Assembly (NCBI RefSeq): GCF_001857945.1
Contig: NZ_CP017770.1
Location: 1,736,001 to 1,800,000 of the forward strand
DNA length: 64,000 nucleotides
DNA from: Paenibacillus crassostreae
GTDB taxonomy: Bacteria > Bacillota > Bacilli > Paenibacillales > Paenibacillaceae
Direction of reading: 5' to 3'
A model generated the notes under the pieces. The model was not told the DNA's origin and made no database searches. It saw only the letters and a program-made list of their open reading frames with translations. Made by a program: the position numbers and the translations under genes. Shown piece by piece: positions 48,910-62,877 of the stretch (the first letter of the stretch is position 1; each line of letters begins with the position of its first letter).

Positions 48910-48948
48910 TGTAAAGACAATACCATTAGATTGTAAATAGTTTGTAAA
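48910..48948 (-). promoter_or_regulatory. PhoP box upstream of phnD
   Basis: On the minus strand TTTACA occurs at 48948-48943, 48937-48932 and 48915-48910: spacings of 11 and 22 bp, the 11-bp period of PhoP direct repeats (TTAACA-like). The missing repeat position is degenerate (ATGGTA). TATATT at about 48900 could be the -10. Activation by phosphate starvation is likely. Confidence 0.65.
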
Positions 48949-48970
48949 TAAAAATAATCAACTTGTTAAG

Positions 48971-49001
48971 AATCAATTTGCGTAATTATGAAATTGATTC
49001 T
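48971..49001. repeat. Palindromic repeat B, shortened copy 3
   Basis: 31 bp with ends GAATCAATTT / AAATTGATTC. It equals the reverse complement of copy 2 minus an internal 29-bp segment lying between short ATTT repeats, so it looks like a deletion derivative. Confidence 0.7.
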
Positions 49002-49064
49002 AATTGACAACATATACAGTTTAGACCCTATAATTAAATATTAATTAAATCAGAGGTGTAACTT

Positions 49065-50621
49065 GTGTCTACTCAAAAAATCCAAATACTTGTAACAAGT
49101 GATGTCCATGGTTATCTTATGCCTACTACTTACCGCGGTATAACAGAACCGGTTGGGCTTGCGAAAGCAGCGTCCCTTATTGAACAGTTACGACAACAAC
49201 ATCCAACTGTCTTGATTGATAATGGAGACCTCATTCAAGGAAGTCCATTAACTTATTACCATCAAAGATTTCATCCTGAACAGTCTAACCCCATCATCAA
49301 TGCTGCGAATGCACTACACTATGATTTAGCCGTGTTTGGTAATCACGAGTTTAATTATGGGTTACCTGTACTAGAGAACACGATCAAAGCTTCACACTTT
49401 CCGTGGTTGTCAGCCAATATCTATACCCAAGACGGAGCAACTTGGATGAATCCATATCTTATTCAGGAAGTGGCAGGTATTCGAATCGGCTTCATTGGCG
49501 TCACTACTCACTTTGTAAGCATATGGGAGGATCCAAGTCATATTGAAGGACTGAGCTTTGAAAATGCTTTTGATAGTGCTAAAAAGTGGTTAGGTATCAT
49601 GAAAGAAAAGGAGCAAGTTGATATTACAGTACTCTGTTATCACGGGGGATTCGCTCATGATCTAACATCAGGTAACTTACTTGAGCCAGATACTGGGGAG
49701 AATGAAGGCTATCGAATGTGTAAAGAGTTAGACTTTGATATTATGATTACTGGACATCAACATCGGGAAATCTGTACCCAAGCATTCGGGAAATCCATTG
49801 TACAACCAGGAACGAAAGCTGTCTGTGTAGCTGGTATTACCATCGATGTGGAGATGATCAACGGTACAAAACAAATGATTCAGCACGAGCCTAAATTATA
49901 TTATGTAGACGATCACACTTTGCTTGATGAGCGAGTGGTACGTGAAGCGAGGGAAATGCATCTCTTTACTGAACAATGGTTAGATGAACCGATTGGCTCT
50001 ATTACCGGAAATCTGCGATATAACAATGCTTTTGATGTACGAGTAAATAAGCATCCCTACATAGAATTTTTACAACATGTTCAAATGCATGTGGCGAACG
50101 CATCAATATCCTGTACATCTCTATTTCATGATCAACCTGGCGGTTTTAATGACCAAGTAACCATGCGTGATATCGTCACGAATTATATTTATCCCAACAC
50201 GTTAAAAGTACTACAAGTTACAGGACAGCATATTCACGATGCCCTAGAACAGTGTGCCTCCTATTTCGCCATTCAAGATGGTCATTTAGCGGTTAATCCC
50301 ACATTTCTACAACCAAAAGCACAGCCGTATAACTATGATATGTGGGAAGGAATCGCATATATAATAGATGTGCGACAGCCTATTGGTCATCGGATCATTA
50401 GCGTCGATTATCAAGGGAAACCTATAGATCTTAACGGCAACTACGAAGTTGTCATGAATAATTATCGTGCCACTGGTGCTGGAAATTTTCCGTACTTCGC
50501 AGACTGTCCCGTCATAAAAGACATTCAGACAGATATGACAGAAATAATCGCCGATTATTTTGCTGAATTTCCTGTAGTTCTAGCTACTTGCGTTCCCAAT
50601 TGGAAAGTCATATGGGACTAG
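49065..50621 (+). CDS. 5'-nucleotidase / 2',3'-cyclic phosphodiesterase family protein (YunD-like)
   Basis: A 518-residue metallophosphoesterase without signal peptide, so cytoplasmic. Metal-site motifs in order: VTSDVHG, DNGDLIQGS, FGNHEFNYG, LCYHGG and TGHQHREI. A 5'-nucleotidase C-terminal domain follows (about 320-490; YNYDMWEGIAYIIDVRQPIG near its end). The start is GTG after AGAGGTG. It is divergent from the phn operon; a role in releasing phosphate from nucleotides or cyclic nucleotides fits that company. Promoter candidates TTGACA (49005) and TATAAT (49030) lie just upstream, though with a long 19-nt spacer. Confidence 0.9.
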   Translation: MSTQKIQILVTSDVHGYLMPTTYRGITEPVGLAKAASLIEQLRQQHPTVLIDNGDLIQGSPLTYYHQRFHPEQSNPIINAANALHYDLAVFGNHEFNYGLPVLENTIKASHFPWLSANIYTQDGATWMNPYLIQEVAGIRIGFIGVTTHFVSIWEDPSHIEGLSFENAFDSAKKWLGIMKEKEQVDITVLCYHGGFAHDLTSGNLLEPDTGENEGYRMCKELDFDIMITGHQHREICTQAFGKSIVQPGTKAVCVAGITIDVEMINGTKQMIQHEPKLYYVDDHTLLDERVVREAREMHLFTEQWLDEPIGSITGNLRYNNAFDVRVNKHPYIEFLQHVQMHVANASISCTSLFHDQPGGFNDQVTMRDIVTNYIYPNTLKVLQVTGQHIHDALEQCASYFAIQDGHLAVNPTFLQPKAQPYNYDMWEGIAYIIDVRQPIGHRIISVDYQGKPIDLNGNYEVVMNNYRATGAGNFPYFADCPVIKDIQTDMTEIIADYFAEFPVVLATCVPNWKVIWD

Positions 50622-50699
50622 AAGGCAAAAGCTATCAACAGTGAGCATTCTGATATTCTTTGTATCGATGATATGAACGGTTTGACTATAATGAAAAAA

Positions 50700-50742
50700 G
50701 TAAGCTTCTCACAAAGTTCGTTTTGAACTCGTGGAAGCTTAC
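50700..50742 (-). terminator. Double-stem terminator of the ZinT gene
   Basis: Outer stem GTAAGCTTC / GAAGCTTAC, inner AGTTC / GAACT; on the minus strand six T follow. It lies just after the ZinT stop. Confidence 0.85.
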
Positions 50743-50753
50743 GATTAATAATA

Positions 50754-51473
50754 TTAATGGGCTATCATTTCATGAGCAATCGTGTGACCATCCATAGTTG
50801 AAGGATAATAAGTAGGCCAATTAACGACTTCCTCAAGTAATGCTTCTCGATCGTCACCCCCATATAAATGATAATGATCTGAAACATCTGGTGCGATGCG
50901 ATGATCACTAAATTGAATGTATTGAGGGAGCCCCTCAGTCGGTTCAACTAATTTAAATATATATCGCACACCTTTATTTTTAGCTTCATAGGTAAGAATT
51001 TCAAAGCCATCCGCCTCGTATTTACCCGAAACCTCCTCACCATCAGTGAAGAAAGTAACTGTATCCCCCTGTATCACAATTCGCTCTGTATCGGTTTTAT
51101 AACCGATCTCATAATATTCTTTGTATTCCGTTGCAGACATTTTTCCTGTTGCTTCAGCTTTATGGGTAAATACTTCATCCAATGTACCATCTAGCAAATA
51201 TGGATACACCGATTGCCAGTTCCCTTCCCAATCAGATAGTGAGCGATGCTCTACTTGATTATCCTCAAAATAGCCTTTATAAATTTTTTCATCCTCTTCA
51301 CTATGATCGTGATCGTGATCGTCACTATCATTATTACCTTGTGAGTGACTATCGACGACTTCCGTAGTTAAGGACCCATCTGCTAATTCTTCCTTTGCTT
51401 CTGTAGCTTGACATCCCACCAGTAGTAGACCTAAAGCTAATAATAACATCCATTTCATAGATGCAATTTTCAT
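50754..51473 (-). CDS. ZinT-like zinc-binding lipoprotein
   Basis: A 239-residue lipoprotein. Lipobox LLVGC (Cys21), a linker with a His/Asp cluster (DDHDHDHSEEDEK), then the ZinT domain (YFEDNQVEHRSLSDWEGNWQ near its start, SDHRIAPDVSDHYHLYGG and MDGHTIAHEM near its end), all His-rich. It should bind zinc at the cell surface and pass it to an importer, like the C-terminal domain of AdcA. No zinc ABC genes are nearby. GAGAGGTG lies six bases before the ATG. A Zur-box-like palindrome lies directly upstream. Confidence 0.92.
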   Translation of the reverse strand: MKIASMKWMLLLALGLLLVGCQATEAKEELADGSLTTEVVDSHSQGNNDSDDHDHDHSEEDEKIYKGYFEDNQVEHRSLSDWEGNWQSVYPYLLDGTLDEVFTHKAEATGKMSATEYKEYYEIGYKTDTERIVIQGDTVTFFTDGEEVSGKYEADGFEILTYEAKNKGVRYIFKLVEPTEGLPQYIQFSDHRIAPDVSDHYHLYGGDDREALLEEVVNWPTYYPSTMDGHTIAHEMIAH

Positions 51474-51490
51474 ATGTAACACCTCTCATT

Positions 51491-51511
51491 AATAGTAATG
51501 ATTACGATTAT
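51491..51511. promoter_or_regulatory. Zur box upstream of the ZinT gene
   Basis: On the minus strand TCGTAATCATTACTA differs at one position from the palindrome TCGTAATNATTACGA bound by Zur in Bacillus. It lies about 20-35 bp upstream of the ATG. Zinc-dependent repression is well supported by site and target together. Confidence 0.75.
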
Positions 51512-51718
51512 TAGTATACATAGGTGGCCGTTTACTGTCAATATAAATTGTAAAAATTACTATTATATTCAAAAAAACAATATCATCCCAATTTACTGAG
51601 AGCGTAAAATATGATGTGTAAATAGATAAATAGTATATTTATTAAACTATTTACGATCTAATCCGTTCTTAATTATATATCCCTTATTTTGCGTAACTAT
51701 CTACAAGGAGAGGATCTA

Positions 51719-51931
51719 TTGCTTATTATTACGGGAATTGTAGCAATCGCTCTCGGGTTACTTAATATCTATAACCCTTCATTCTCTTGGAAATTCAATG
51801 AAGGTTGGAAGGTCAGAGGTGAATCCGAACCTAGCGAAACCTATCTATCGGTTACGAAATTCTGTGGTCTGATTTCAACACTTTTTGGTTTACTGTTACT
51901 CATAGCTGGAATCTTTAAGCTTATCGCTTAA
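51719..51931 (+). CDS. Small two-helix membrane protein (DUF6199-like)
   Basis: A 70-residue protein with two hydrophobic helices (LLIITGIVAIALGLLNIY and LISTLFGLLLLIAGIFKLI) around the loop WKFNEGWKVRGESEPSETYL, which matches my memory of DUF6199. The TTG at 51719 is five bases after AAGGAGAGG, so it is a better start than the upstream one. Function unknown. Confidence 0.75.
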   Translation: MLIITGIVAIALGLLNIYNPSFSWKFNEGWKVRGESEPSETYLSVTKFCGLISTLFGLLLLIAGIFKLIA

Positions 51932-51956
51932 TATTATTGTTAATCCAGATAGGGAG

Positions 51957-52133
51957 TTGAGTGTCATAACTAAGAAAACGAGAAAAATTCTTAATAGATT
52001 GCAATTCATATTTCAATTAGTTGGATTGGTTTGCATATTACTAGATTCAACACTTTGGATGATCATCACCATCTCCATTTCTATAGTGATAAATATAGTT
52101 TTGATTCTAGTTAAAAAGACTGAACATAACTAA
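51957..52133 (+). CDS. Possible 58-residue membrane protein
   Basis: Frame from TTG at 51957 to TAA at 52131. A basic N-terminus (TKKTRKILNRLQ) is followed by two hydrophobic stretches and the tail KKTEHN, the layout of a small membrane protein. It directly follows the DUF6199-like gene. AGGGAG touches the TTG, so the start is doubtful. Confidence 0.4.
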   Translation: MSVITKKTRKILNRLQFIFQLVGLVCILLDSTLWMIITISISIVINIVLILVKKTEHN

Positions 52134-52242
52134 TATCAAGCCGAAACACTTATACTTTCTTATTATTCGAAAAAAGTATTGTATAAATTTGTTTGTTGTG
52201 TAAATATTTAAAATATGACAAGTAAAGAAGGAGCAAAACAAA

Positions 52243-52632
52243 TTGATTAATATACTGGGTCAAATTATGTTGTATGTAAATAACCAGGATGAATCATTGA
52301 AGTTTTGGACAGAAAAAGCTGGGTTTATCCTTATTTCTGAGGCGGATGACGGCCAAGGAATGAAATGGTTTGAAATAGCCCCAACCAAGGATGCTCAAAC
52401 AAGAATCGTCCTACACAACAAAGATTTAGTTGCAAAGATGTCCCCTGGAGTCAATCTGGAGACCCCTTCAATATTGTTCTTCTCGGATAACCTTGATCAA
52501 TTGTATAAGGACTATTCAGATAAAAATATTACTGTCGGAGAACTTGTCAATGTACCAGAGGGTAGAGTATTCAACTTTGCTGATAATGAAGATAATTACT
52601 TTGCTGTGGTAGAGAAAAAGTATCCACTATAA
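52243..52632 (+). CDS. VOC superfamily (glyoxalase/bleomycin-resistance fold) protein
   Basis: A 129-residue protein with two beta-alpha-beta-beta-beta modules: ILGQIMLYVNNQDESLKFWT opens the first, and FADNEDNYFAVVEK closes the second. The substrate is unknown; PhnB-like or dioxygenase-like members share this shape. The start is TTG with AAGGAG nine bases upstream. Confidence 0.88.
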   Translation: MINILGQIMLYVNNQDESLKFWTEKAGFILISEADDGQGMKWFEIAPTKDAQTRIVLHNKDLVAKMSPGVNLETPSILFFSDNLDQLYKDYSDKNITVGELVNVPEGRVFNFADNEDNYFAVVEKKYPL

Positions 52633-52648
52633 TTAGTGGATACTTTTT
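52615..52648. terminator. Bidirectional terminator
   Basis: Stem AAAAAGTATCCACT / AGTGGATACTTTTT with a 6-nt loop; it overlaps the last codons of the VOC gene. Confidence 0.88.
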
Positions 52649-52652
52649 CTTA

Positions 52653-52910
52653 TTAATTATTAAATTGTATCGTATCCAATGGTTCAACTGTATTTCTCTT
52701 GATTCTTGCCTCATCAAATTCTAAAGCTAAAATAGCTATTGTTTCCGCTCCATTTTTTAACTTCTCTTCAATATTAGCATCTCTATCGAAGAAATATCTT
52801 TTAACTTTTTCAATTTCAGATGAATCTAATAATCTCACAGTAGCTTTTTGAACCCTTATAAACTCATAATTCAAATCAAGGTTTTTAGAATCACATACAT
52901 ATGACAGTAA
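52653..52910 (-). pseudogene. C-terminal remnant of an unknown gene, truncated by repeat A
   Basis: About 84 codons remain (SKNLDLNYEFIRVQKATVRL to VEPLDTIQFNN). The same frame stays open upstream only through repeat A, where the translated sequence (FYAILSYISRLNTYRPYKDA) is clearly repeat-derived. The original N-terminus is missing. I do not recognise the family. Confidence 0.6.
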
Positions 52911-53010
52911 ACAAGCATAAACGCCTTCGGCGTCCTTATAAGGACGGTAAGTGTTTAAGCGAGAAATATAAGAAAGTATAGCGTAAAACTTATGCTTTCT
53001 TATATTTTGA
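52911..53010. repeat. Repeat A, copy 2 (uninterrupted)
   Basis: Starts ACAAGCATAAACG, contains CGTCCTTATAAGGACGG, and ends in a long hairpin AAATATAAGAAAGTATA / TATGCTTTCTTATATTT. Related to 41697-41862. Confidence 0.75.
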
Positions 53011-53015
53011 AAAAA

Positions 53016-53054
53016 AAGACCTTCCAACAGTTCAGTGAACTGATGAAAGGCCTT
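53016..53054 (-). terminator. Double-stem terminator of the SDR gene
   Basis: Outer stem imperfect (AAGGCCTTTCA / TGGAAGGTCTT on the minus strand), inner stem CAGTTCA / TGAACTG perfect, followed by a long T-run. It lies directly after the SDR stop. Confidence 0.8.
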
Positions 53055-53072
53055 CTCTTATAGATGAGAAAG

Positions 53073-53798
53073 TTAGAATGGGTTTGTATTTATAAGACTC
53101 GCTTGTTTCACATAAATTCGTTGACTTAACTTTAATTGTGACACAATGAATTCTGCTAGGTCTTCAGGATGCATATATTGTTCGATCTTGTTATCAGCGA
53201 TTAATGATGAATTGACAGCAAGATCTGTTGCTACTGTACTTGGTGTTAAGGCTGTAACGCGAATATTGTTGCGACGTACTTCCTGTGCTAAAGATTCTGT
53301 TAGACCAATCATACCGAATTTTGATGCACTATATGCACTAGATCCTGGCGCACCGCTTAACCCAGCTGTTGAAGATATATTAATAATATCTCCAGCATTT
53401 TTTTCGATCAATTGTGGAAGTAATGTGCGTGTAACATAGTATGTGCCCATTAGATTGACATCAATAATTTTTCTCCATTGGTCAACATCCATCTCTAATA
53501 GTTTAGCAAAACCACCAATGCCTGCATTATTGATTAGAATGTCCGCTGTGCCTATTTCATTTGTTATTTTTTTGATGGCTTGTTCCACTTGTTCTAGTGA
53601 AGAAACATCAGCTGCTGCATACGTGGATTTCACACCTATTGCTTCGATTTCGGCTGCTACTTCCTTTACTGCTTCCTCTGTTCTAGCAATCAGCCCCACG
53701 TTTACACCTTCTTTAGCTAAAGCAATTGCAACGGCTTTACCAATACCTCGTCCAGCTCCCGTTACAAATGCTACTTTTCCTTCTAGTGATTGCGCCAT
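53073..53798 (-). CDS. Short-chain dehydrogenase/reductase (FabG-like)
   Basis: A 241-residue classical SDR. Cofactor-binding TGAGRGIGKA, NNAGIGG, catalytic Ser in NISSTAG and YSASK. It resembles 3-oxoacyl-ACP reductases, but stands alone without fatty-acid genes, so the physiological substrate is open. The usual G in the C-terminal part is retained, and the chain ends early with VKQASLINTNPF. Confidence 0.9.
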   Translation of the reverse strand: MAQSLEGKVAFVTGAGRGIGKAVAIALAKEGVNVGLIARTEEAVKEVAAEIEAIGVKSTYAAADVSSLEQVEQAIKKITNEIGTADILINNAGIGGFAKLLEMDVDQWRKIIDVNLMGTYYVTRTLLPQLIEKNAGDIINISSTAGLSGAPGSSAYSASKFGMIGLTESLAQEVRRNNIRVTALTPSTVATDLAVNSSLIADNKIEQYMHPEDLAEFIVSQLKLSQRIYVKQASLINTNPF

Positions 53799-53879
53799 TT
53801 AGTACATCTCCTTCATCCTAATACTATATTTTTCACTTCTAATTATATTATAGTAAAAGCGGAGAAAAAACATCCACTT

Positions 53880-54113
53880 TTAAGGAGCTACGATCATGAA
53901 AATGAAATCAACGCCTTCATGGTTCGTTTCTTCCAGAATGCGCTTCGTGACATCTTCTGCTCTATAATCAATGGCTATAACTGCTCCAAGCGATTGTACC
54001 CAAGGATAATTGCTTAAAGAAACTGTTGTAAAAACCTTCAATCCAAGCTCTTTCCCAAGTTGAATCGCATATCCACCAACCCCTCCAGCTCCCGCGTATA
54101 TCAATATGGTCAA
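53880..54113 (-). pseudogene. Remnant of a zinc-type/quinone oxidoreductase (MDR)
   Basis: About 77 codons with the Rossmann segment of MDR enzymes (LIYAGAGGVGGYAIQLGKELG, VIAIDYRAEDV). Both the N-terminal catalytic domain and the C-terminal half are absent. It ends near a terminator and the left attachment site of the integrative element, so insertion or later deletions may have destroyed it. Confidence 0.75.
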
Positions 54114-54134
54114 CTTCTGTGTGTGATTTAATTG

Positions 54135-54160
54135 AAAAAGGCTCCTCTCGGGAGCCTTTT
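54135..54160. terminator. Bidirectional terminator near the left end of the island
   Basis: Stem AAAAGGCTCC / GGAGCCTTTT with a 5-nt loop. It lies between the MDR remnant and the left direct repeat. Confidence 0.85.
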
Positions 54161-54195
54161 AAACACTAGTATTTCAGGGTTTTTGATGTAATTAT

Positions 54196-54214
54196 TACAT
54201 CATGCCGCCCATGA
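54196..54214. repeat. Left attachment-type repeat (groEL 3' end)
   Basis: TACATCATGCCGCCCATGA, identical to 63913-63931. On the minus strand it encodes Met-Gly-Gly-Met-Met-stop, the characteristic GroEL C-terminus. The 32 bp to its right resemble the 32 bp to the right of the other copy. Confidence 0.75.
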
Positions 54215-54325
54215 CATTAGGCGAGTTTTATGTGTTTTTTGGTTCTATTAATTGATTTCAAGTCCACTATTCAGACAAAACCAGTCCATTATGTGCGGGG
54301 AGAAATGATACGTTCGCAGTGTTCG

Positions 54326-54354
54326 TGGTCAAAATGTGGTCAATTGGTGGTCAA
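54326..54354. repeat. Three TGGTCAA iterons, 11-bp period
   Basis: TGGTCAA starts at 54326, 54337 and 54348. The exact 11-bp period inside the left end of the element suggests protein-binding sites, for example integrase arm sites. Confidence 0.55.
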
Positions 54355-54369
54355 GCAATTTAATAGTCA

Positions 54370-54600
54370 TTACACCACATGTGTTGTATGTGGACCATAG
54401 GTTAATTGTTTAATTTTTGTGTTATAGGCTATTCCTTTGATTAATATAGGATTCCTAAATTTGGGTATAGTTCTGTTTGGTTGTCTTTTATCCTTCTGTA
54501 ATGGCTTTTGTCCCCAAAACAGAAATCTGCTTATTCCCATGAATTTAATAATTCTCCATTCAACACTAGAACCTGAATCTTGAAAATGATGTTTTGACAC
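54370..54600 (-). CDS. Hypothetical 76-residue basic protein, doubtful
   Basis: GTG start at 54600, just after the stop of the frameshifted gene upstream. The product is basic (KDKRQPNRTIPKFRN) with no motif I recognise and a weak RBS. It may be a chance frame within the decayed left part of the island. Confidence 0.25.
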   Translation of the reverse strand: MSKHHFQDSGSSVEWRIIKFMGISRFLFWGQKPLQKDKRQPNRTIPKFRNPILIKGIAYNTKIKQLTYGPHTTHVV

Positions 54601-54605
54601 TCGCT

Positions 54606-54834
54606 CTACATATCGGGATTATCGACGTAACCCCAAGTAAGACCAGGGATTTCAGACAATAGTTCTAATTCTTTTAATGCGTTCGAGGTCTTCAAAAACA
54701 TCTTTCCAACCTTTCCCGAAATCACCCTCTTTAACATTATCCAAAATTAAAACTCTTCCTTCACTAATTTCAAATACATAACCTTGACCACATTCGGGAC
54801 TCACACCTATAGATAGCGCCCATGCTGGGCGCAC
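54606..54834 (-). pseudogene. Frameshifted small gene of unknown family
   Basis: One frame reads GYVFEISEGRVLILDNVKEG up to WKDVFEDLER and then hits a stop at 54652. A second frame continues with ALKELELLSEIPGLTWGYVD to a TAG at 54606. The two halves read as one protein with a frameshift near 54680. The N-terminal end abuts a terminator and also looks truncated. Confidence 0.5.
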
Positions 54835-54836
54835 AT

Positions 54837-54874
54837 AGAAAAATAACCATGGAGTAATGCCCCATGGTTATTTT
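54837..54874 (-). terminator. Terminator of the giant surface-protein gene
   Basis: Stem AAATAACCATGG / CCATGGTTATTTT with a 9-nt loop and T-run on the minus strand, 35 bp after the stop. Confidence 0.88.
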
Positions 54875-54908
54875 CGTTATGATGAGAGATAGTTACAAAA
54901 GATCCTTC

Positions 54909-61490
<6,582 letters not shown>

Positions 61491-61508
61491 TTCTATACGT
61501 TCCTGCAA

Positions 61509-62380
61509 AAAAAGTCACTCCCCGATATAACATATTTGCGGCAGCAATGTGGCCACAAACTCTACTATATCTTTCCATTGTTAACGGAGATGTCAGAAAC
61601 GATTAATGTATTGTAAATACCCAGCGACACTCTCGCTGGGTACCGTCGTTTAAGAGCTATAGGATTCTGTCTTTCTTAGGAGTCACCGCCGCTTGGACCA
61701 GACTTTAATGTTTCCGCTGAAACATAATGCCCCAAAGCTGTCGGTATTGCCTGTCCAGAGATTGCCGGATATAATGACCATATATTAGTAAAGGAAGAGA
61801 GATATTTGCGTAGCATGTATCCCTGCTAGAACAGGCACACCGAAAATATCACTTATCATAGACATGATCATTGCAACAAAATATAAGTTGGTTGAAAAGT
61901 TCCCTATTGTTTTTTTGTATGTGGTGCAGAGAAGGTGGCTTGTTCTTGCTGCACACAGAACATGGGAGTCATCAGTAGCCTAAAGCGAAAGTCTAGAGGT
62001 GGGAGAGGTGTGGTGCGGAACCTTTTAATTTGTAGAGTTTGGTGTGTGGGATGCCGCTTCAAAATACTACTTTATCACCAACAATATACAGCAATCCACA
62101 TGAGTGGAGATGGTGAAAGGGATATAAATAAAATCACCTAATTAAATAGTGGAATCGCGAGGTGACTTCATGATATAAGCCTCTTTTTGTCATGTTTGCA
62201 AGGATACTGATGAAATATGTAGAATAGTAATATATACCTAAAATACTGGCATTCACAACAAATTAATCAAAAAACTTATTGCTAACCTCTATTGACGCTA
62301 TATTTTGATATAATGAACTATAAATGGAGATGATTACTTGAACGGCTTAGCTTTACTGTGAAGGATAATAAAAGATGCTT
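61509..62380. other. Gene-poor stretch upstream of the giant gene, with decayed frames
   Basis: No intact gene. On the minus strand, short frames look like protein remnants: GIHATQISLFLY-stop, and IYGHYIRQSLDRQYRQLWGI in another frame near 61700-61800. Two perfect hairpins lie at 61618-61642 and about 61710-61730. The promoter of the giant gene should be in the left part. Confidence 0.45.
61618..61642. terminator. Perfect hairpin upstream of the giant gene
   Basis: TACCCAGCGA-cactc-TCGCTGGGTA, ten base pairs. No strong U-tract on either strand. It may terminate the decayed upstream gene on the minus strand or lie in the leader of the giant gene. Confidence 0.45.
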
Positions 62381-62632
62381 TTAATCAAAACTAGTAGGGC
62401 AATACAAAGTAGGTGGGGTATTCCCATTCTTCCATTCTTCATACGCCCGCTTGAACTCATCATTGATAATTTGTTTCGGTCTTCCGAACTTAACACCATT
62501 ATTTAATGCAGTTGCAATTCCTTCTGCTTGTCTTCCGTTTATCTTCTCTCTCTCTCTCACGTTCAGCCATGTATGACAATAGTTCAAGTACTACACTTGA
62601 TATAAGTTTCTCTAATCCATTTTGGTACTTGG
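62381..62632 (-). pseudogene. Serine resolvase remnant with a frameshift in a (TC)7 tract
   Basis: One frame gives NGLEKLISSVVLELLSYMAE, a second gives EKINGRQAEGIATALNNGVK then FGRPK. Together they match the middle and C-terminal part of Tn3/Hin-type resolvases (LLSYMAE...RQAEGIA...GVKFGRPK). The switch between frames falls in the dinucleotide tract at 62545-62558. The N-terminal catalytic Ser domain is missing and the C-terminal helix-turn-helix is incomplete. Confidence 0.75.
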
Positions 62633-62676
62633 TTTATCTCTACCTGGATTATAATTACATAATAAAAAAAGTGGGA

Positions 62677-62853
62677 TTAATCTTCCCATACATCATCTAT
62701 AAGTTTCTTAATCTTCTGTTCTCGTTGTTCTGTTTCTGAGATATTTGTTCTCCAAACACCATCAACAAGAACAACGGCATCTCCAACATTGACAGATACA
62801 TCTACATTCAATTTATCAAAGTCCTGAGTTTGACCTTCAATCTCGATTACCAC
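62677..62853 (-). CDS. DUF3006-like small protein directly behind the integrase
   Basis: 58 residues from GTG at 62853, with GAGGGAG five bases upstream. The frame is open right up to the integrase stop; including that part it reads VVQYEGDYVVIEIEGQTQDF and ends SETEQREQKIKKLIDDVWED. This fits my memory of DUF3006 (EGDYAVIEI near the start, ETEKR..RI..L...L.E at the end). The family N-terminus would lie before the GTG, so the gene may be 5'-truncated. It is in the same frame as the integrase. Confidence 0.6.
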   Translation of the reverse strand: MVIEIEGQTQDFDKLNVDVSVNVGDAVVLVDGVWRTNISETEQREQKIKKLIDDVWED

Positions 62854-62877
62854 ATAATCTCCCTCGTATTGAACTAC

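Noticed and set aside
45285-50621. C-P lyase or phosphonatase pathway
   Set aside because: Only the importer and a nucleotidase-type enzyme are present; no phnGHIJKLM, phnX or ptxD was found.
53790-54017. 75-residue plus-strand frame over the MDR remnant
   Set aside because: It is opposite a recognisable oxidoreductase fragment and has no domain of its own.
54196-54214. A groEL gene at the MGGMM-encoding sites
   Set aside because: Only the last codons match; sequence on the 5' side of both sites is not GroEL, so they are attachment-type repeats.
61618-61733. Riboswitch upstream of the giant gene
   Set aside because: Two perfect hairpins are present, but the sequence does not fit the cyclic-di-GMP, cobalamin, THF or T-box patterns I know, and a decayed coding frame overlaps.
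61935-62141. 68-residue plus-strand frame
   Set aside because: Odd composition, no usable RBS, no similarity, in a decayed part of the island.
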